Assembly (NCBI GenBank): GCA_024305405.1
Contig: JAKNDB010000087.1
Coordinates: 6,698,501 to 6,762,500, forward strand
Reading direction: 5' to 3'
From: Dirofilaria immitis
Taxonomy: Eukaryota > Nematoda > Chromadorea > Rhabditida > Onchocercidae
DNA length: 64,000 nucleotides
Under the pieces are notes generated by a model. The model had not been told where the DNA came from and ran no database searches. It was given only the letters and a program-made list of their open reading frames with translations. Below, piece by piece: positions 24,585-37,238 of the stretch (position 1 is the stretch's first letter; every line of letters starts with the position of its first letter). A program made the position numbers and the translations under genes.

Positions 24585-27500
24585 TCAATCGTTTTCATCG
24601 CATGTGTCACAATCTAAATATTCACCGCTTACAAACGAATCCCGGCTTATCTGTTGTATCATATATGGGAGATTATCTTTCCAGGCCAGTCGATCCTTAT
24701 TGTTTAACAGTAATATTTTTGTCTAAAGTTCATTTGAATAAGTAATGACTCTGGAATTAATTAGTCACCAATATTTTTTTGAAATAACTGGAAGTAAATG
24801 CTTCAAATAAGCTTTCGAAGATACGTAATGATTCAATTAGACTCTCAATTTTTTTCGAATCCAATGCATTTCTTGAAAAATTTCCTTATTTAACCAGAAA
24901 CTAACTTTTTCAACCTCCTTAGTTCGAACAAGCTTTTCGTTAACCTGAAAATATTTTTATTTGCTTTTAAAAAGTTATTTTCAGATTAAATATTTCGGAA
25001 CTGCTAAAAGTAACGCTTTTTGAAAGGAATGGCAGAACCCTATCAATTTTAATTGGTCATCGATAGTTAAAAAGGAAGCATCATATCATGAACGAAGGAA
25101 AATAAGAACATACCCTTAGCTCAGATCTATCTTCTAACATTTTTATTACAATTCTTGCAATATTTTTGGAATCATCTAGTCCAGAATGTTCGCGACCTTC
25201 GAATTCCATGTTAAGAAATGTCAACATCCCGCCTAGATTAATCTTTTGCGTCGAATGCTCTAAAAATTTTGTAGTTATAATAATTTGCTATATTATTAGT
25301 TCAATCTAGCTTAGTTTAAAGAAAATAATAATAAAATCAATATTCATAATGAAATTAGCTATCATTACTTTTGAAATATTTATTTGCGAACGATCTTCGA
25401 ATATTGATGTAAAATCGAAAGTCATGAGGAACAGCATTTAATTTACTCTGCAAAAAAAAAACAAAATAGCAGTAAAATATATGGAACACTGTAACAAAGC
25501 TGCTTGATTAATAAGAATATGCTGCAAATAACAAAACACCAATACCTGAATGCACTGCATTTGAAAAAAATTTGGCGATATCCCAAGGCCTATAAACACG
25601 CCAATAATAAACCAAAAGTAAGGATATGAACAAAACCAGGTAATAGTGAATCGTTGAATTATTCGATAAGTCTCTATGACTATTAGACAGCAGTTAATTA
25701 GCAACTCTTATTTTATGCTTTTGATTCTCCTAAAAGATTTCTTTGTGAACAAACCCGTCAATTACGAAAGCATAGCGCACATCTTTTGTCCTAAATGATG
25801 TGAATGCATCCAGGTTCGGAAGGAATCCAGAACGTCGATGAATGGTAAAGCTCTATCAACCATTTCTTGTGTAATACCAGTAAAGCAAGAACAAAATTCA
25901 CTAAGTTGTGGATTCGCTAGTGGTTGCACATATGAATGGAATACATCCACCTGGAAAACGACTTTGAAACGCAGCAAAATAGAACATTACTGAGAGAAAT
26001 TAAACAGAATGCCTTAACTTTATTTGGTTCATTCTATATGTTGAACATATAAAGAATTGAAATGACGAAAAAAAAAGAAATGGAGCGATCAAAATTAGAT
26101 GGAGATTATTTATCACGCCGGATTAAGAATGCTTTCATGAGAGCACTAAAGAGTTTCTAACATTGCTTGTCATTGCTTACTGCTCATTTTCTTTTAAAGG
26201 GCAATCAAGAAACATCTGAGTATAGCAGACAAGAGATTATATAAGATAAACAAAAGTACACTTCTCTTTTTAGCCACTCACTGAAGATTACTCACTCTCT
26301 GTGGTGTTTGACAATGATGAAGCAACTAATTTGCTTAAAACTTCATCCCTTAGCCTCATCAATCTTGAAATAATAAAAAACGTAGAGTACATCATCTAGG
26401 AGCCCTTTTAAAATTAGTAAATATAATAGTTTGTATTGCTCACAATTTTTTTTTCCGTACATCAACGAGAATGGCTGGAAATTCGATAATTTCATGGTTA
26501 TAATCATAGAGATCGGCTTCACATGTACATTCAAAATCCATTACCTGCAAGAAACCAAATCATTATTCACTTTGAAAAGTATAACCCCAAAATATAAAAT
26601 TATAGCAAGTGACTGTCGAACAGTATTTTTAAATATAAATATACGCATTAAGTAAGCATAAGCATAATCTTTTCCGTGGACATATATATATTCATGGCTA
26701 CTAAGCCAATAAGAAACTATTCTCCATTCTAATTTTAATTTACTATCTCCTGAAAATTTATTTCAGAAAGTAAAAAATTAGTCAGCTTACCACAAAATAG
26801 TCATAAAATATTTCAGTCTTATTTCGTAGAAGTTCTACGTTTTTAATGATTGTAAATTCTTTTCGGAAGTATTTCTTCAATTTGCTGTACAGCTGATTTC
26901 GTTTTCCACTACAACAATATGATTATTTTCAATAGTTGAGGGATTAAAAAATAGCGTAGGATAAATTCAGTTAAAGGGAAAATGACTGTGCTGATTATAA
27001 GTTCGAAAAAGACACCAATTTTATAATTGGCTAAGCCACCCGTACTACAAAGCTTTCTCGAAGAAATTAATGCAATAATGGCACTAATCAGTGAAAACTG
27101 ATCTGAGGAAAGGATTCGGAATGACAACCAATATCGATTCCTTCCCATCCCTTTACCAAAGGATTTTTATCCAGACGAAAATCCAGTTTCCAGAACTGTA
27201 ACATGCCAAAAACCAACGATGTATCTACCGAGAATCGATATGCGCTCTCTTCAATTCCTTCTGCATTTCAGCTGTAGTCATGGAATGTAAGCGTCTCATC
27301 ACATGAAGCACATGTTTCGGGTTTTTCATCAACGGTTCTTTATAAGGCACCATTGGTAGCACATATGGCGCATTATTATCTTCTTCTTCATTGAACTTAG
27401 AATCTGTAAGAAATTAATTCGCCTCTACAACTTTATTGGAATTCTGAAAATTTTATCTTTATATTGGACTTGTATGACTTATTTATAGCAATCTATTTGA

Positions 27501-27801
27501 GAAAAAGTGATCTTTTAGAACGTCAAAAACTTTTGGTCTTTTCAAGAATTGAAAATAGCATAAACGAATTATCGCATAAAAATTTCCCCCACGGCTACTA
27601 TTCTGAATAACTGAAACTAACGCAATTCACTTAATAGCATAAATCGATTGAAATCAAAATGTAACAAAAAGTTCATTTACTTCCTCCATTCTTCATCTTC
27701 ATTTCTTGAACCTTTTGCGACGCTTCAATTATTAGCTTATAGAATTTCTCCAGTTCTTCACCACCCGATAGACATTTTGCACTAAATATTGATTTAGCCA
27801 T
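24585..27801 (-). CDS. ERI1: ERI-1/ERI1-type 3'-5' exoribonuclease, DEDDh family (10 exons)
   Basis: Orthologue of C. elegans ERI-1 and human ERI1, which trim siRNA, histone mRNA and 5.8S rRNA 3' ends. Exons: 27801-27681, 27403-27229, 26908-26791, 26544-26444, 25950-25755, 25589-25546, 25447-25369, 25259-25114, 24944-24906, 24722-24585. The corrected product is 385 aa. A SAP-like helical motif (LHSMTTAEMQKELKRAHIDS) precedes the nuclease domain. The DEDDh residues are all there: D141 and E143 in VMDFECTC, D241 in GPWDIAKFF, H303 and D308 in HSGLDDSKNIARI. The last two exons add about 58 residues beyond the nuclease, ending in an acidic Cys pair (LDCDTCDEND). Three frame breaks: T9 at 26446-26454 (one short), one base missing near 25784-25787, and A7 at 25564-25570 (one too many). 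The start follows an acceptor TTACAG by 11 bases. The gene is divergent from RAD23. Confidence 0.93.
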
Positions 27802-28964
27802 CAAACAATTCACTGTAATAAATAGACAAGGATTCACAATTCATGTGAAATACAGTTTGCTGGATGAATGTTTAGTAAGAAATATGAAAGAAAACCTGAA
27901 CACTTGGATATGAGAAAAAATTAAGTACATTAAAAAACATGAAAAAAACTAATCTTGAGCGTATTTATGAGAAAAACTTTACACTTCCGAAATAATCCCT
28001 AGTGTTTGTAAATAATTACCCAACGTTTGTAGTTCTGGAAAAAAAAGCTCATGAAAATAAAGGAACCACCTCATGATTTCTCCACCAATTATAATCTCTC
28101 CGGAGACTTTAAATTTTCACAATATCCGGTTACTATTTGGCGGCTAGCCGTTATTAATTTGCCCTACATAAATTATTGGAATGGTGGGACTTTGTGGTTC
28201 TTCGCGGAAATTCCGTTGTTTAAATCGCTCGCGAGGGACCATTTGATGTCTCTCATTACCAATTTACTTTTTAAAATCAAAATGGAATCTCAATTATGCC
28301 ATACAGTTTTCCGGGAAATGCTGTAGTAGCTTCAAGTTATTGGATATAGGTCTATTGTCCTCGGAAAGTTAGTGGGTGATAATTTATATTTGACGGATGA
28401 GCTAAACTTTACGGGAATTTGTTATGAGAAATTTTAAAGAATTGACTGTTAGTTGAATAAATTAAGGAAAATAATGTAGCGATAGATTTGTAAAACAGAT
28501 TTTGCATACAGCACAATCAATGGATGAATTGAAATAAGTAATTAAATCCTGTAATGCTTAGCAGTCTCCAGTACATGTTTAAATCACCATCGATAAACAA
28601 CATCTTCGAATATTCGAACAGGTTTCCTCCTGTTATTAAAGCTTTTGCAGGAAATATATTTTTATGAGATTGTAGTAATTAACTTAATAATGTGTTCTCA
28701 CTAAAGTTCGTAGCTATAGGACATATTTCGCTGATAACTGAACTTTTTTTTACTGTGGTGAGGAAGTGATGACTTTTCTACAGGTCAGGATATTAATTAC
28801 AATCTTCTACACCGGCTGTTTTTGTTTCTTGTTATAAATTCATTTATTTAACCTGGTATGTTTGTTATGCAACGTATAGCATCTCTTCCAATAATATGTG
28901 ATTTATGGTTGCGTTGATTTTCGTTTATAAAATCTTGAATATTTTTTTAGGTCGTTCCAAAAGA
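27802..28964. promoter_or_regulatory. shared upstream region of ERI1 and RAD23
   Basis: About 1.1 kb between divergent start codons. The segment 28050-28330 is less AT-rich than its surroundings and carries several CG dinucleotides and small palindromes (GGCTAGCC, CTCGCGAG), as expected for a bidirectional promoter core. It also contains a 91-codon ATG-initiated frame (28051-28326) with no recognised domain, which I treat as unproven. The RAD23 transcript probably begins with a trans-splice at 28950/28951. Confidence 0.4.
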
Positions 28965-31900
28965 ATGTTGGTCACTTTTAAGACCATAGCGCAAGTGAGT
29001 TTTGAGATCGAATTGGATCCTCACTTGACGGTGAATTCGATATTTATATCTTATCTATTTCCTTTAAAAGAAAGGATGTAAAGACAGAATTTTGCAGTAG
29101 TATTAAAGAAAGTATAGTGCAAAAAGTTCTTTGATTTTTGTGGAAATATAAAGTTGTAGCTATAGCTTATTCTTTTAATTTTTGCAGTCAAATATTAAAT
29201 TACTTATGCAATTGCGAATTTGCTCTGTTTGACAGTTATCAAAATCTGATTTGAAAATATGGATATTTAATTATTTTAACTGAAAAGTATTGTCTCAGAT
29301 TGGCGAGGTGAAAGCAAAAATAGAGGAAGAGAAAGGTAAAGTGGAATATCCTATTGAGTGTCAAAAACTTATCTACAATGGGAAAGTAAGTTAGAAAGAT
29401 TAATTTTTCTCTTACAGTTACAGTGCCATTTTTATCGTTGTAAATTTAATGGTAGTTAATGCGGTGAATAATTTTTTGCAGGTTTTTATTGATTTAATTT
29501 GAAACTCTTTTAGGTTCTTGATGATGCGCAAACGGTTGAGGAAGTAATGATTGATCCTTCCAAATTTGTCGTCGTTATGATTGCAAGAGTAAGTATTAGT
29601 TATCATGAATTAGGGAAATTATTTAGTAATCATATACGAGTCATAATTTGATATTTATGTCTAAAGATATAGTCATATTCTTCTTCGAAGATTTGATTAA
29701 GTTTATGATAAGAATCTCATTCATTTGATCCACTCCATAAAAAATGAAGCTTGTAAAACTATAATAATTATTTGTATTCATTTTGCATAATTTTATAGAG
29801 ATTAGCATTGATGGAAATTTTTCATATTTGTAGAAATAAGATCTTTAATTTGCTAGATCTGGTATGATGAAATGCACTTAAGAAATTATGTAATGCATCA
29901 TTTTTCTTTGCTGCTCTTTATTTGCAACACTTTTAGAAAAAACCTGCCGGAGTTGCTTCTGTCGAATCTGCTCCTCAACCTTCAAATTTGCAAATGCCTA
30001 CAGGTGCACCAATTACGACAGTGGCCCCAGTTTCTGTGACAGATAGCAGCCCAACGACGCCACAGAATTCGGGTTAATAAACTATTTATTCACTTGTATT
30101 CATCTATTGTAAGTAAATAACAGGTTCGTATATTATTGAGATAGAGTTTGCCACTGTTTTCAATCCAGCTTTTTTTTAATTTTGCAGTAAGATTTATCAA
30201 ATCTTTTACTGATAATTGCATTATAAAAGATGTTATAATAAAACTGCACTGCATATTGCGCTAATATTAACTGTGAATCATATTAGTTTATTAATATTTA
30301 TGGATGTCTGACTTATTTCTTCAATGGTCGAATATTTTCAGTTGGTCTAACCCCGAACAAGAAGAAACAACTCAGGCAATTGTAGCAATGGGGTATCCTC
30401 GTGATAAAGTTAGTTAGTTTAGGAACTTCTTTCAGAATAATTTATGCTACATTTCTTATTGAGTTTTGCAATGATTTAGGTGATTCGAGCTTTGCGGGCA
30501 TCATTTTTCAATGGTGATCGTGCTGTTGAATATTTATGCTCAGGAATACCTGAGGAAGAGGATTTAGAGGGTTGGTTGTTTTACTCACATAAATATTTAG
30601 ATATTCACTTTTCTTTTATAAGTTAAAATCTGAATTCACATTTTTCTTATTTTTACCTGTGCCATTCGAAGCCCTTCTAATTTTTGCAGTATGAAACGTG
30701 CGAAAGTATCTTATGAGAATGGAATGAAGATAAAGAAATAGAGTGGAAAACATCGTAGCATGCTCTCTTGTTTAGTTTTTTGTCATACACGTGTATATTT
30801 TATGCACATTACATTTCTGCAGGACAGCAAGAATCAGCAGAACATGAGGAGCGAGGACGGGGACAAGGTTTAGGTCTTGATTTCTTGCGTCAATTGCCGC
30901 AGTTTGAACAACTTCGAGAACTGGTTCAATCGAATCCTGCAATTCTTCCCCAAATCATTCAACAAATAGCTCAGTCGAACCCAGCACTCATGGAGGCTAT
31001 TCAAAACAACCAAGTGCTTATTTAGAGTTTGAGATTTCATTTGATGATGAAATTACCTTTATCAGAAACAAAAAGTCCATTTGCACACGATAGATGATTT
31101 CGCTCCGCATTTTATAGTGGTATACGTTATGATTGTTTGCGGAAAAAATTATTATTCACCAAAAATGTGTTGCAGTGATTCCTGAAGTTTGCTAAGATGC
31201 ATGGTATTATGAAATATTAATGTACCGAATAATTTATAATTTATGAGCTTGAAGTGCTAAATGTCACAGTGAGCCTCGATACTTTCCTTAAGTTTACTCT
31301 AGCCGCATACGCTGAATAATTATTTAGTTATAGCTCATTGTTTTTGACAATATAAAACTGGTATTACCGGATTCTGTTCCAGGAAGAGTTCGTCAATCTG
31401 TTAAATAGTGGTTCTGTTGGAAGTGGTGGTGGTGGTGGTGGTGGTGGTGGTGGTGGTGGTGGTGGTGGTGGTGGTGGTGGTGGTGGAGGTGGTAGTGGTG
31501 GAGCACTTCCCGCTGGAGAACAGCGCCAAGTTGCCATTCATGTTACTGAAGCTGAGCGGGATGCGATTAATCGGGTAATTTCTTCTTGTTTCTTTTATTT
31601 CGTTTCATAACTTACAATTAGAGGAGAAAATGGCTTTTTAAATTTTAATAATTTTTTAGGGCAAGTTGTTTCGTCATAAGCGAATCGTTGGCAGTTATTA
31701 CGGTTGACTGATTTTTTTTTAGTTGAAATCCATGGGTTTCCTGGAGCAATTGGTTATCGAGGCATATTTTGCATGCGATAAAAACGAAGATCTTGCTGCT
31801 AATTATATACTAGCTCGTATGGAGGAAGCAGCGGTATTGATTTTTGGAAATTGGAATGAGATAAATTAATTTAGTTGGATTTTTAAAGAATTAAGTTAAA

Positions 31901-32212
31901 AGTACTAATTTAAAAAATCTCGGTGACTATACAAATTTTAAGTCTATGAATTAATTTGGACTTTTATTTTCTGAAGGATTACATATGCTTTTTGATTTGA
32001 TTTCTTATTCTCGCTTTTTCTTATCGCATGACTTTTGACCGTTTTTATAAATTTTTAGAAATATTTAACAGAAAAATACTTGGTTTAGTTTTCAGCAGTT
32101 TTTGGAAACATTAATCATGACAGTTATATTATAGAATGTTAATTTCCATGATTTATGAATGATTCAGGCAGAACTTGATGCTTTGGAACACCAAGGCGAA
32201 GAAAGACCTTAA
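28965..32212 (+). CDS. RAD23: RAD23, UBL-UBA nucleotide excision repair/proteasome shuttle protein (10 exons)
   Basis: Carries ubiquitinated proteins to the proteasome and stabilises XPC/Rad4 in excision repair. Exons: 28965-29030, 29299-29385, 29514-29588, 29937-30072, 30342-30408, 30480-30570, 30823-31013, 31383-31574, 31723-31833, 32168-32212. About 353 aa after one correction (human RAD23A 363). Residues 1-76 are the ubiquitin-like domain ([19 protein letters not shown] to FVVVMIAR, three exons). UBA1 lies at about 123-175 ([29 protein letters not shown]), the XPC-binding domain at about 185-240 ([19 protein letters not shown]) and UBA2 at about 295-335 ([19 protein letters not shown]). 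A run of 23 glycines from (GGT)20 sits between the XPC-binding domain and UBA2. Phase at the exon 4/5 junction is off by one; a fourth G at 30071-30073 would fix it. A 3' splice site ends at 28950, 14 bases before the ATG. Confidence 0.96.
31425..31484 (+). repeat. (GGT)20 trinucleotide microsatellite in RAD23 coding sequence
   Basis: Twenty perfect GGT codons, extended by GGA GGT GGT to 23 glycines, inside exon 8 of RAD23. It codes for a flexible linker and can change length without changing frame. Confidence 0.98.
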
Positions 32213-33823
32213 AAAGTGATCCGTATTCATGCTGCTTTCCGATATTATAACTTCTGCATACGTGACGGGCTTCACTTTTGAAAAAATGAAGTACTTTTCT
32301 TTAAATCATGTAGGAGTTGTACTTAATTTTTTGCTTTCTTATCATTGTCTTGTGAAAATATCTATTTTTCTCCAAAAAGCTATGCTTCAATTGTTTTTTT
32401 CTCCGGGTAATGGATTCATTTTTCCTAATGTTTTGCTGCTAATTTTATCAAATTTAATTTGATAAGAAGCATTTGTTTCAAGATGGTGATTACTGGATAA
32501 TTTCTGGCTCTGGTTTTTGTTATTAGACTCACTTTTTCTACACAGAAATTTTACGCTAAACTTACATTGATAAAAATGTGTGACCAGTTGTCCCTTTATT
32601 TATGGAAGTAATGAATTTTTTTGGCTATTCAAAGTGTAGTACGCTTTTTATGTTTTTTTCATTCACTGATAAATGATATCGCCTTCCGGCTTATATACTT
32701 ATTGCATTTCTGTAGATAGAATCATAATCTGTTTATCTATTCATGAGATTTACATAATAATTGCAGAAACAAATGAAGCAAAAGATTTTTCTTAATCATT
32801 CATTTGGTCAATGACTAAAATGTATGCTTTGACAGGGATAAAAATATGAATGGATTTGAGTATATTTATATGAATTTTTTTACTTTGAGGCCTTGCCTTT
32901 TTCAGTTCCGAAGGAAATTTTTTAAACCACAGTTTATTCAGCTGAGTAAGCAAAATATCATGCTTCTCGCTGTAATTATCATTTTTTGTTCATATCTTTA
33001 TTTTTGTTTCATACCAAGTTTTTTCCAAAGTTGTGTTCCAAACCTACCATTAATTTTAATAAAGAATTAGTCTATGCTACTTTTGTTTCTACACTGTCTT
33101 GATTTGTGTCGAAAGTTCATTAGGTAGAAATTTCGTTGATTGATATGTTCGTAGTATTTACTTTATCAAGTTAAAATACGTCAGTATGAACGTACTACAT
33201 TCCTGATTTACTATCGTATATTCATTTCAGAGGTAGCCCATGTTTGATTATTAGTATTTCATTTTCTGTTGTTTTCGTCACATAGACTGTATTGCTTACG
33301 ATGCCCTAAGTGTGGTGGGATTTCGAATTTCCTTTACTGAATAGTATTGAAATCAAAAATTATCGTAATGCGAAGCTATTCATAGAATCCGTAATATTCT
33401 AAACATTTATTGCGCAATATATTTTGACCAATGTATTTTTTTCTGTTTAAGCAGGCATCTTCCTGTAATTTATATTAAATTCGTGGTTGCCAAATATGAA
33501 TGATTCTCTCATAAAGCATTTTAGGAAGTAACTCGGCATTAAAGAATTAGGATAGGACTTTATCCGGAATTAAATAATCTTTTTGTATTATGTGATTTTA
33601 TATTTCATTACTCCTTTTATCCCATTTTTTGTCTTTTGCATCGGTGTTTACATTTCAGCTCGAACCTCATCATATATATGACTTTTTTTATTTTTCATAA
33701 TTCTCCAGCAGTTAATATTGATACTAAATATGGGAGATTTAAATTACTAACGATTTATTAAATAGTATAATATACAAATAGTAGTCTACATGTATCGTTT
33801 ACTGTTTATTTTATTTTCTGTAG
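32213..33823. other. RAD23 3' region and COA7 upstream region
   Basis: No exon supported. A self-complementary AT segment (TATCAAATTTAATTTGATA) lies at about 32447-32465. An AATAAA at 33058-33063 is far from the RAD23 stop and is only a possible poly(A) site. The interval ends at the splice acceptor abutting the COA7 start codon. Confidence 0.45.
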
Positions 33824-36800
33824 ATGTTTGAGGAGAATGTCAGCGAAGAAGATTTTGAACGAGAGCAAGCGGAGCGTCGAGAATATGTCAAAAATATCGG
33901 CATTGAATATAGATTTGGATGCTATGAGGTCTTGTATGTGTCTATGTATGCATGTAAATTAAATGGGCATTGAACCTGAATTAGCCAAGTGATTAGTTAA
34001 ATAAATAGTGATATATTGTCAGTGAACAAAATTATCTTAGGAAGAAAAAGTACTTGCAATATTTTATCCTGAATTACTGCCCTGAGTTTTCCGATGCCTT
34101 GCAATTTCCTTATCTTTTACGGAGTAGAAAGGCAATAAGAATTGGTTAGAATGTCTATGGAGTTTAAGAAATTGATTTTTAGTGTTTATACTATTCTCTT
34201 CCATCGTTTTTATATATTTTCAGGAAAAACGGCCCGAACTGTGTCAATTGCTGGGTGAATACATGGAGGCGATTGAACAAAATTTCAGGACGGCATATAA
34301 AATATTTAAGACAAATTGTGAGGAAAGAGAATTTCCGAGGAGTTGTTTTAAATATGCTATGTATCTCCTAGCTGGAAAAGGTCAGCATTCATTAAAAGAA
34401 GTTAATTGATTTTTAAAGAAGAAATAAATTACAAACCCGGAGAAAGGATAAAAAAACAGAATTCGTATAGCAGTGAATAATATATCGAGATTTAAGAATA
34501 TTAAGTATAGATTATTAACTATAACTTTTAAATTTGTCAGACTTGGTATAAGTAATGTATAATTACTTCTGAAATAGACTATTTTGAGGTTTTTGAGTTA
34601 GAAGTTGTGCTCATCAAAATTTGTTTCAATAAATAACGGAGGCAAATATGCTTTTTGTCTTATTTGTTATTTACTTATCATATAAACATTTTCGTACTTA
34701 ATGTTTATAAGATCACCACGCTGAATGTTTAAAATTTATCTCTTCCACCGTTATATCGATAATGGATAAATAAGTTTTGTTGTACATAGACAAGTGATGC
34801 GTTAAAAAGTGAATAATTATTCTTAGATTATTTTAATATGCCATAAAGTTCCAGAACTATGACGCATTTTTAAATGTGGATATTTTGTGTCTGTTAAAGT
34901 TTATTTTGAAATGGCCTCACTATGACTGACCAGAAAAAGTTTATGAATTATGTATTTGATTGCTTGAAGTTGAATCTCGAAATAATACTTGGTAAACAAA
35001 AAATGGGTAGATGAAAGTGACGGGAATCGTTGCTCGATAGAAAAATTGAAAGCGTTATCTATTTGCATGATAGGTTTTAGTATTGCTGAGTAATGTTCGC
35101 TTATCATAAATATGGAAATTTTTTAGTGATTGTGCTCTGAGACTTATATTTTTATTCATCATATCAATGCATTTGTGATTTTAAGAATATATTTAGACCT
35201 CATACCTAATTATTATAGGAGAAAAATTATTTTGTAATTAAAAATCGAAATTTATTTTACATGAAGGAATCATTTTTCTTATCAATTCGTAGAAAGATTA
35301 GAATAAGCCGTAACATTTTTATTCAAGATTTCATCAATAAGACTGTATGACATCATCATTTAAATTACTGATATACAAATTTTCTGATGTTATCTTTCCA
35401 AATAAATCGTGGAAAGTTTTAATTTTTTCTCAAAATACAACTTAAAATGCAGTGTTCTACTCCTCTACTCGCTAATATGTTTTTTACTAGCTGTTAAACT
35501 TCATTCTAGTAATAACCCATTTATGCGTATTCATTTTGTTTCAGAATGTGAACCTAGCCTAAAAAGAATGATTGAACCGCTAGAAAAATCATGTGAAGCT
35601 AATATGCCGGAAGGATGTCGTTTCTTATCATTAGTTCACTGGAATGGCGATAAAGACAAACAGCCCAATTCTGAGCTGGCTGAAAAGTATATGACAAAGT
35701 AATCCTTCAGCTGTTTTCCTTCTGTTTGAAATCAGTATTCAGTTATAAATGCGGCTTTATGAAACTCTCATTTTAGCTTACGTTAGTTGATTCGAAAAAG
35801 ATTAAAACATTTAGAGTTATCAAGACATGCTGATGGAATAATGCTTGCTTCTTTTTTCTTATTAATAAGAATGTATCTTCTGTTATGCATATTCATTATT
35901 CTTCATTTATGTTTGATTGCATTGATTTCATAATAATTCGAAAATATTTTAGAGCGTGTGATCTGGAAGATGCGGAAGCATGTTGGTTGTTAAGTACATG
36001 GTATATTGGACGTGACGCTAAATTTGTTATATCAGGTGCAACAAAGTCTGTAAGTTAATATATTTTGTTGCTGTCACTTAACAGCATTGTTACATTGAAA
36101 ATGTTAAATGTTCATTTTGTTTCTGGAATATATTTTTTAATTGGTATTCCTTTTTCCAATAAGTTTAGAATTACTACTTTTTACTTGACTCTCTGACAAT
36201 CTTTAATTGTCTTGAATTTTATAGAAAATATGAATAGAGCACATTGGATTAAAAGTTGGATCGAGAAAGACAGTTTCAGAATAACTTAGAAAAGAGTACA
36301 AACTTGATAAAAAATAAAAAACAGGGAGAATGAGTTGATAAGTAATAAGGGTTGGAATTAAAGAGGGCATAATTATCTTAAATAGATTATAAATTCACTG
36401 CTTTTATATAACATATCTCCGGGATATTGTAATCAACATTTTTATTAGAACTTTATATAATATCATTTGCCTGATAGCGTGCAGATAGATACTGATTACT
36501 CTAGTATGGAAAATAGTTGAAAGCAGATTTCAAAACTGCATATTTATTACGAGGATAATTTGCTTTTGATAACATTGTAGTAATCAGTTTCATTTTGGAA
36601 TGTCTAATTTCATCGGATTTCATGCTGTTGAAGCTTATTAGATACTTATACATTTTTGTGAAATAAGTATCTTATCTGCTATTGATTGTATAAATTTTTG
36701 TCTTAATATCAGTAGAACACGGAGTTAATAAAATATTATCGAAATATTGATCAATTTATTCTACACTCAAGTGCTAAATTGTTCAAATTGATTTGCTTTT

Positions 36801-37238
36801 AGACGCATAATTCATGCTTGGGAGAACTTCCACGAAATATCGATTTAGCCATCAAGTATGGCATTCGTGCTTGTGACTTGGGTTGCTTTCAATCCTGTGG
36901 AAATGTTTCCAGGTTAGTTTGATTATTTTTATGATTGGCTTTTAATAATAAATTCAGTGGTTTCAAATATCCATTGTGATTTTTTGGTTTTAGTGAGCAA
37001 ATTATTTTCAATTAAACCAAATCATAATTTCGATTTTATTTCTTAGTACTTGGCGATTTTTTTTAAATATTAATTACATATTACTCAAGTGTTCAGAACC
37101 AATTTCTTTCACTGCAGGTTATATAGTCTAGATGATGGAGTTGAGCGTGATCCAGTTAAAGCGAGGTTATACTTGAATAAAGCAAAAGAAGCTTACAAAC
37201 GTGCTGTATCCGGTGATAAAGTGGATTTCACTGGTTAA
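33824..37238 (+). CDS. COA7: COA7-like Sel1-repeat protein, cytochrome c oxidase assembly factor (6 exons)
   Basis: COA7 is a Cys-rich Sel1-repeat protein of the mitochondrial intermembrane space needed for complex IV assembly. Exons 33824-33928, 34224-34380, 35545-35698, 35953-36049, 36803-36912 and 37118-37238 join without correction to 247 aa (human 231). Collinear with the human protein: [20 protein letters not shown], then [19 protein letters not shown], then [19 protein letters not shown] and a final [19 protein letters not shown]. Cysteine pairs recur at Sel1-repeat spacing, as expected for a disulfide-bonded protein. No N-terminal presequence is seen, consistent with MIA40-dependent import. 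The acceptor TTTTCTGTAG ends at 33823, directly before the ATG, which suggests trans-splicing. It precedes TOM40 on the same strand, but the 3.8-kb gap makes an operon unlikely. A general Sel1-like paralogue is the alternative identity. Confidence 0.88.
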
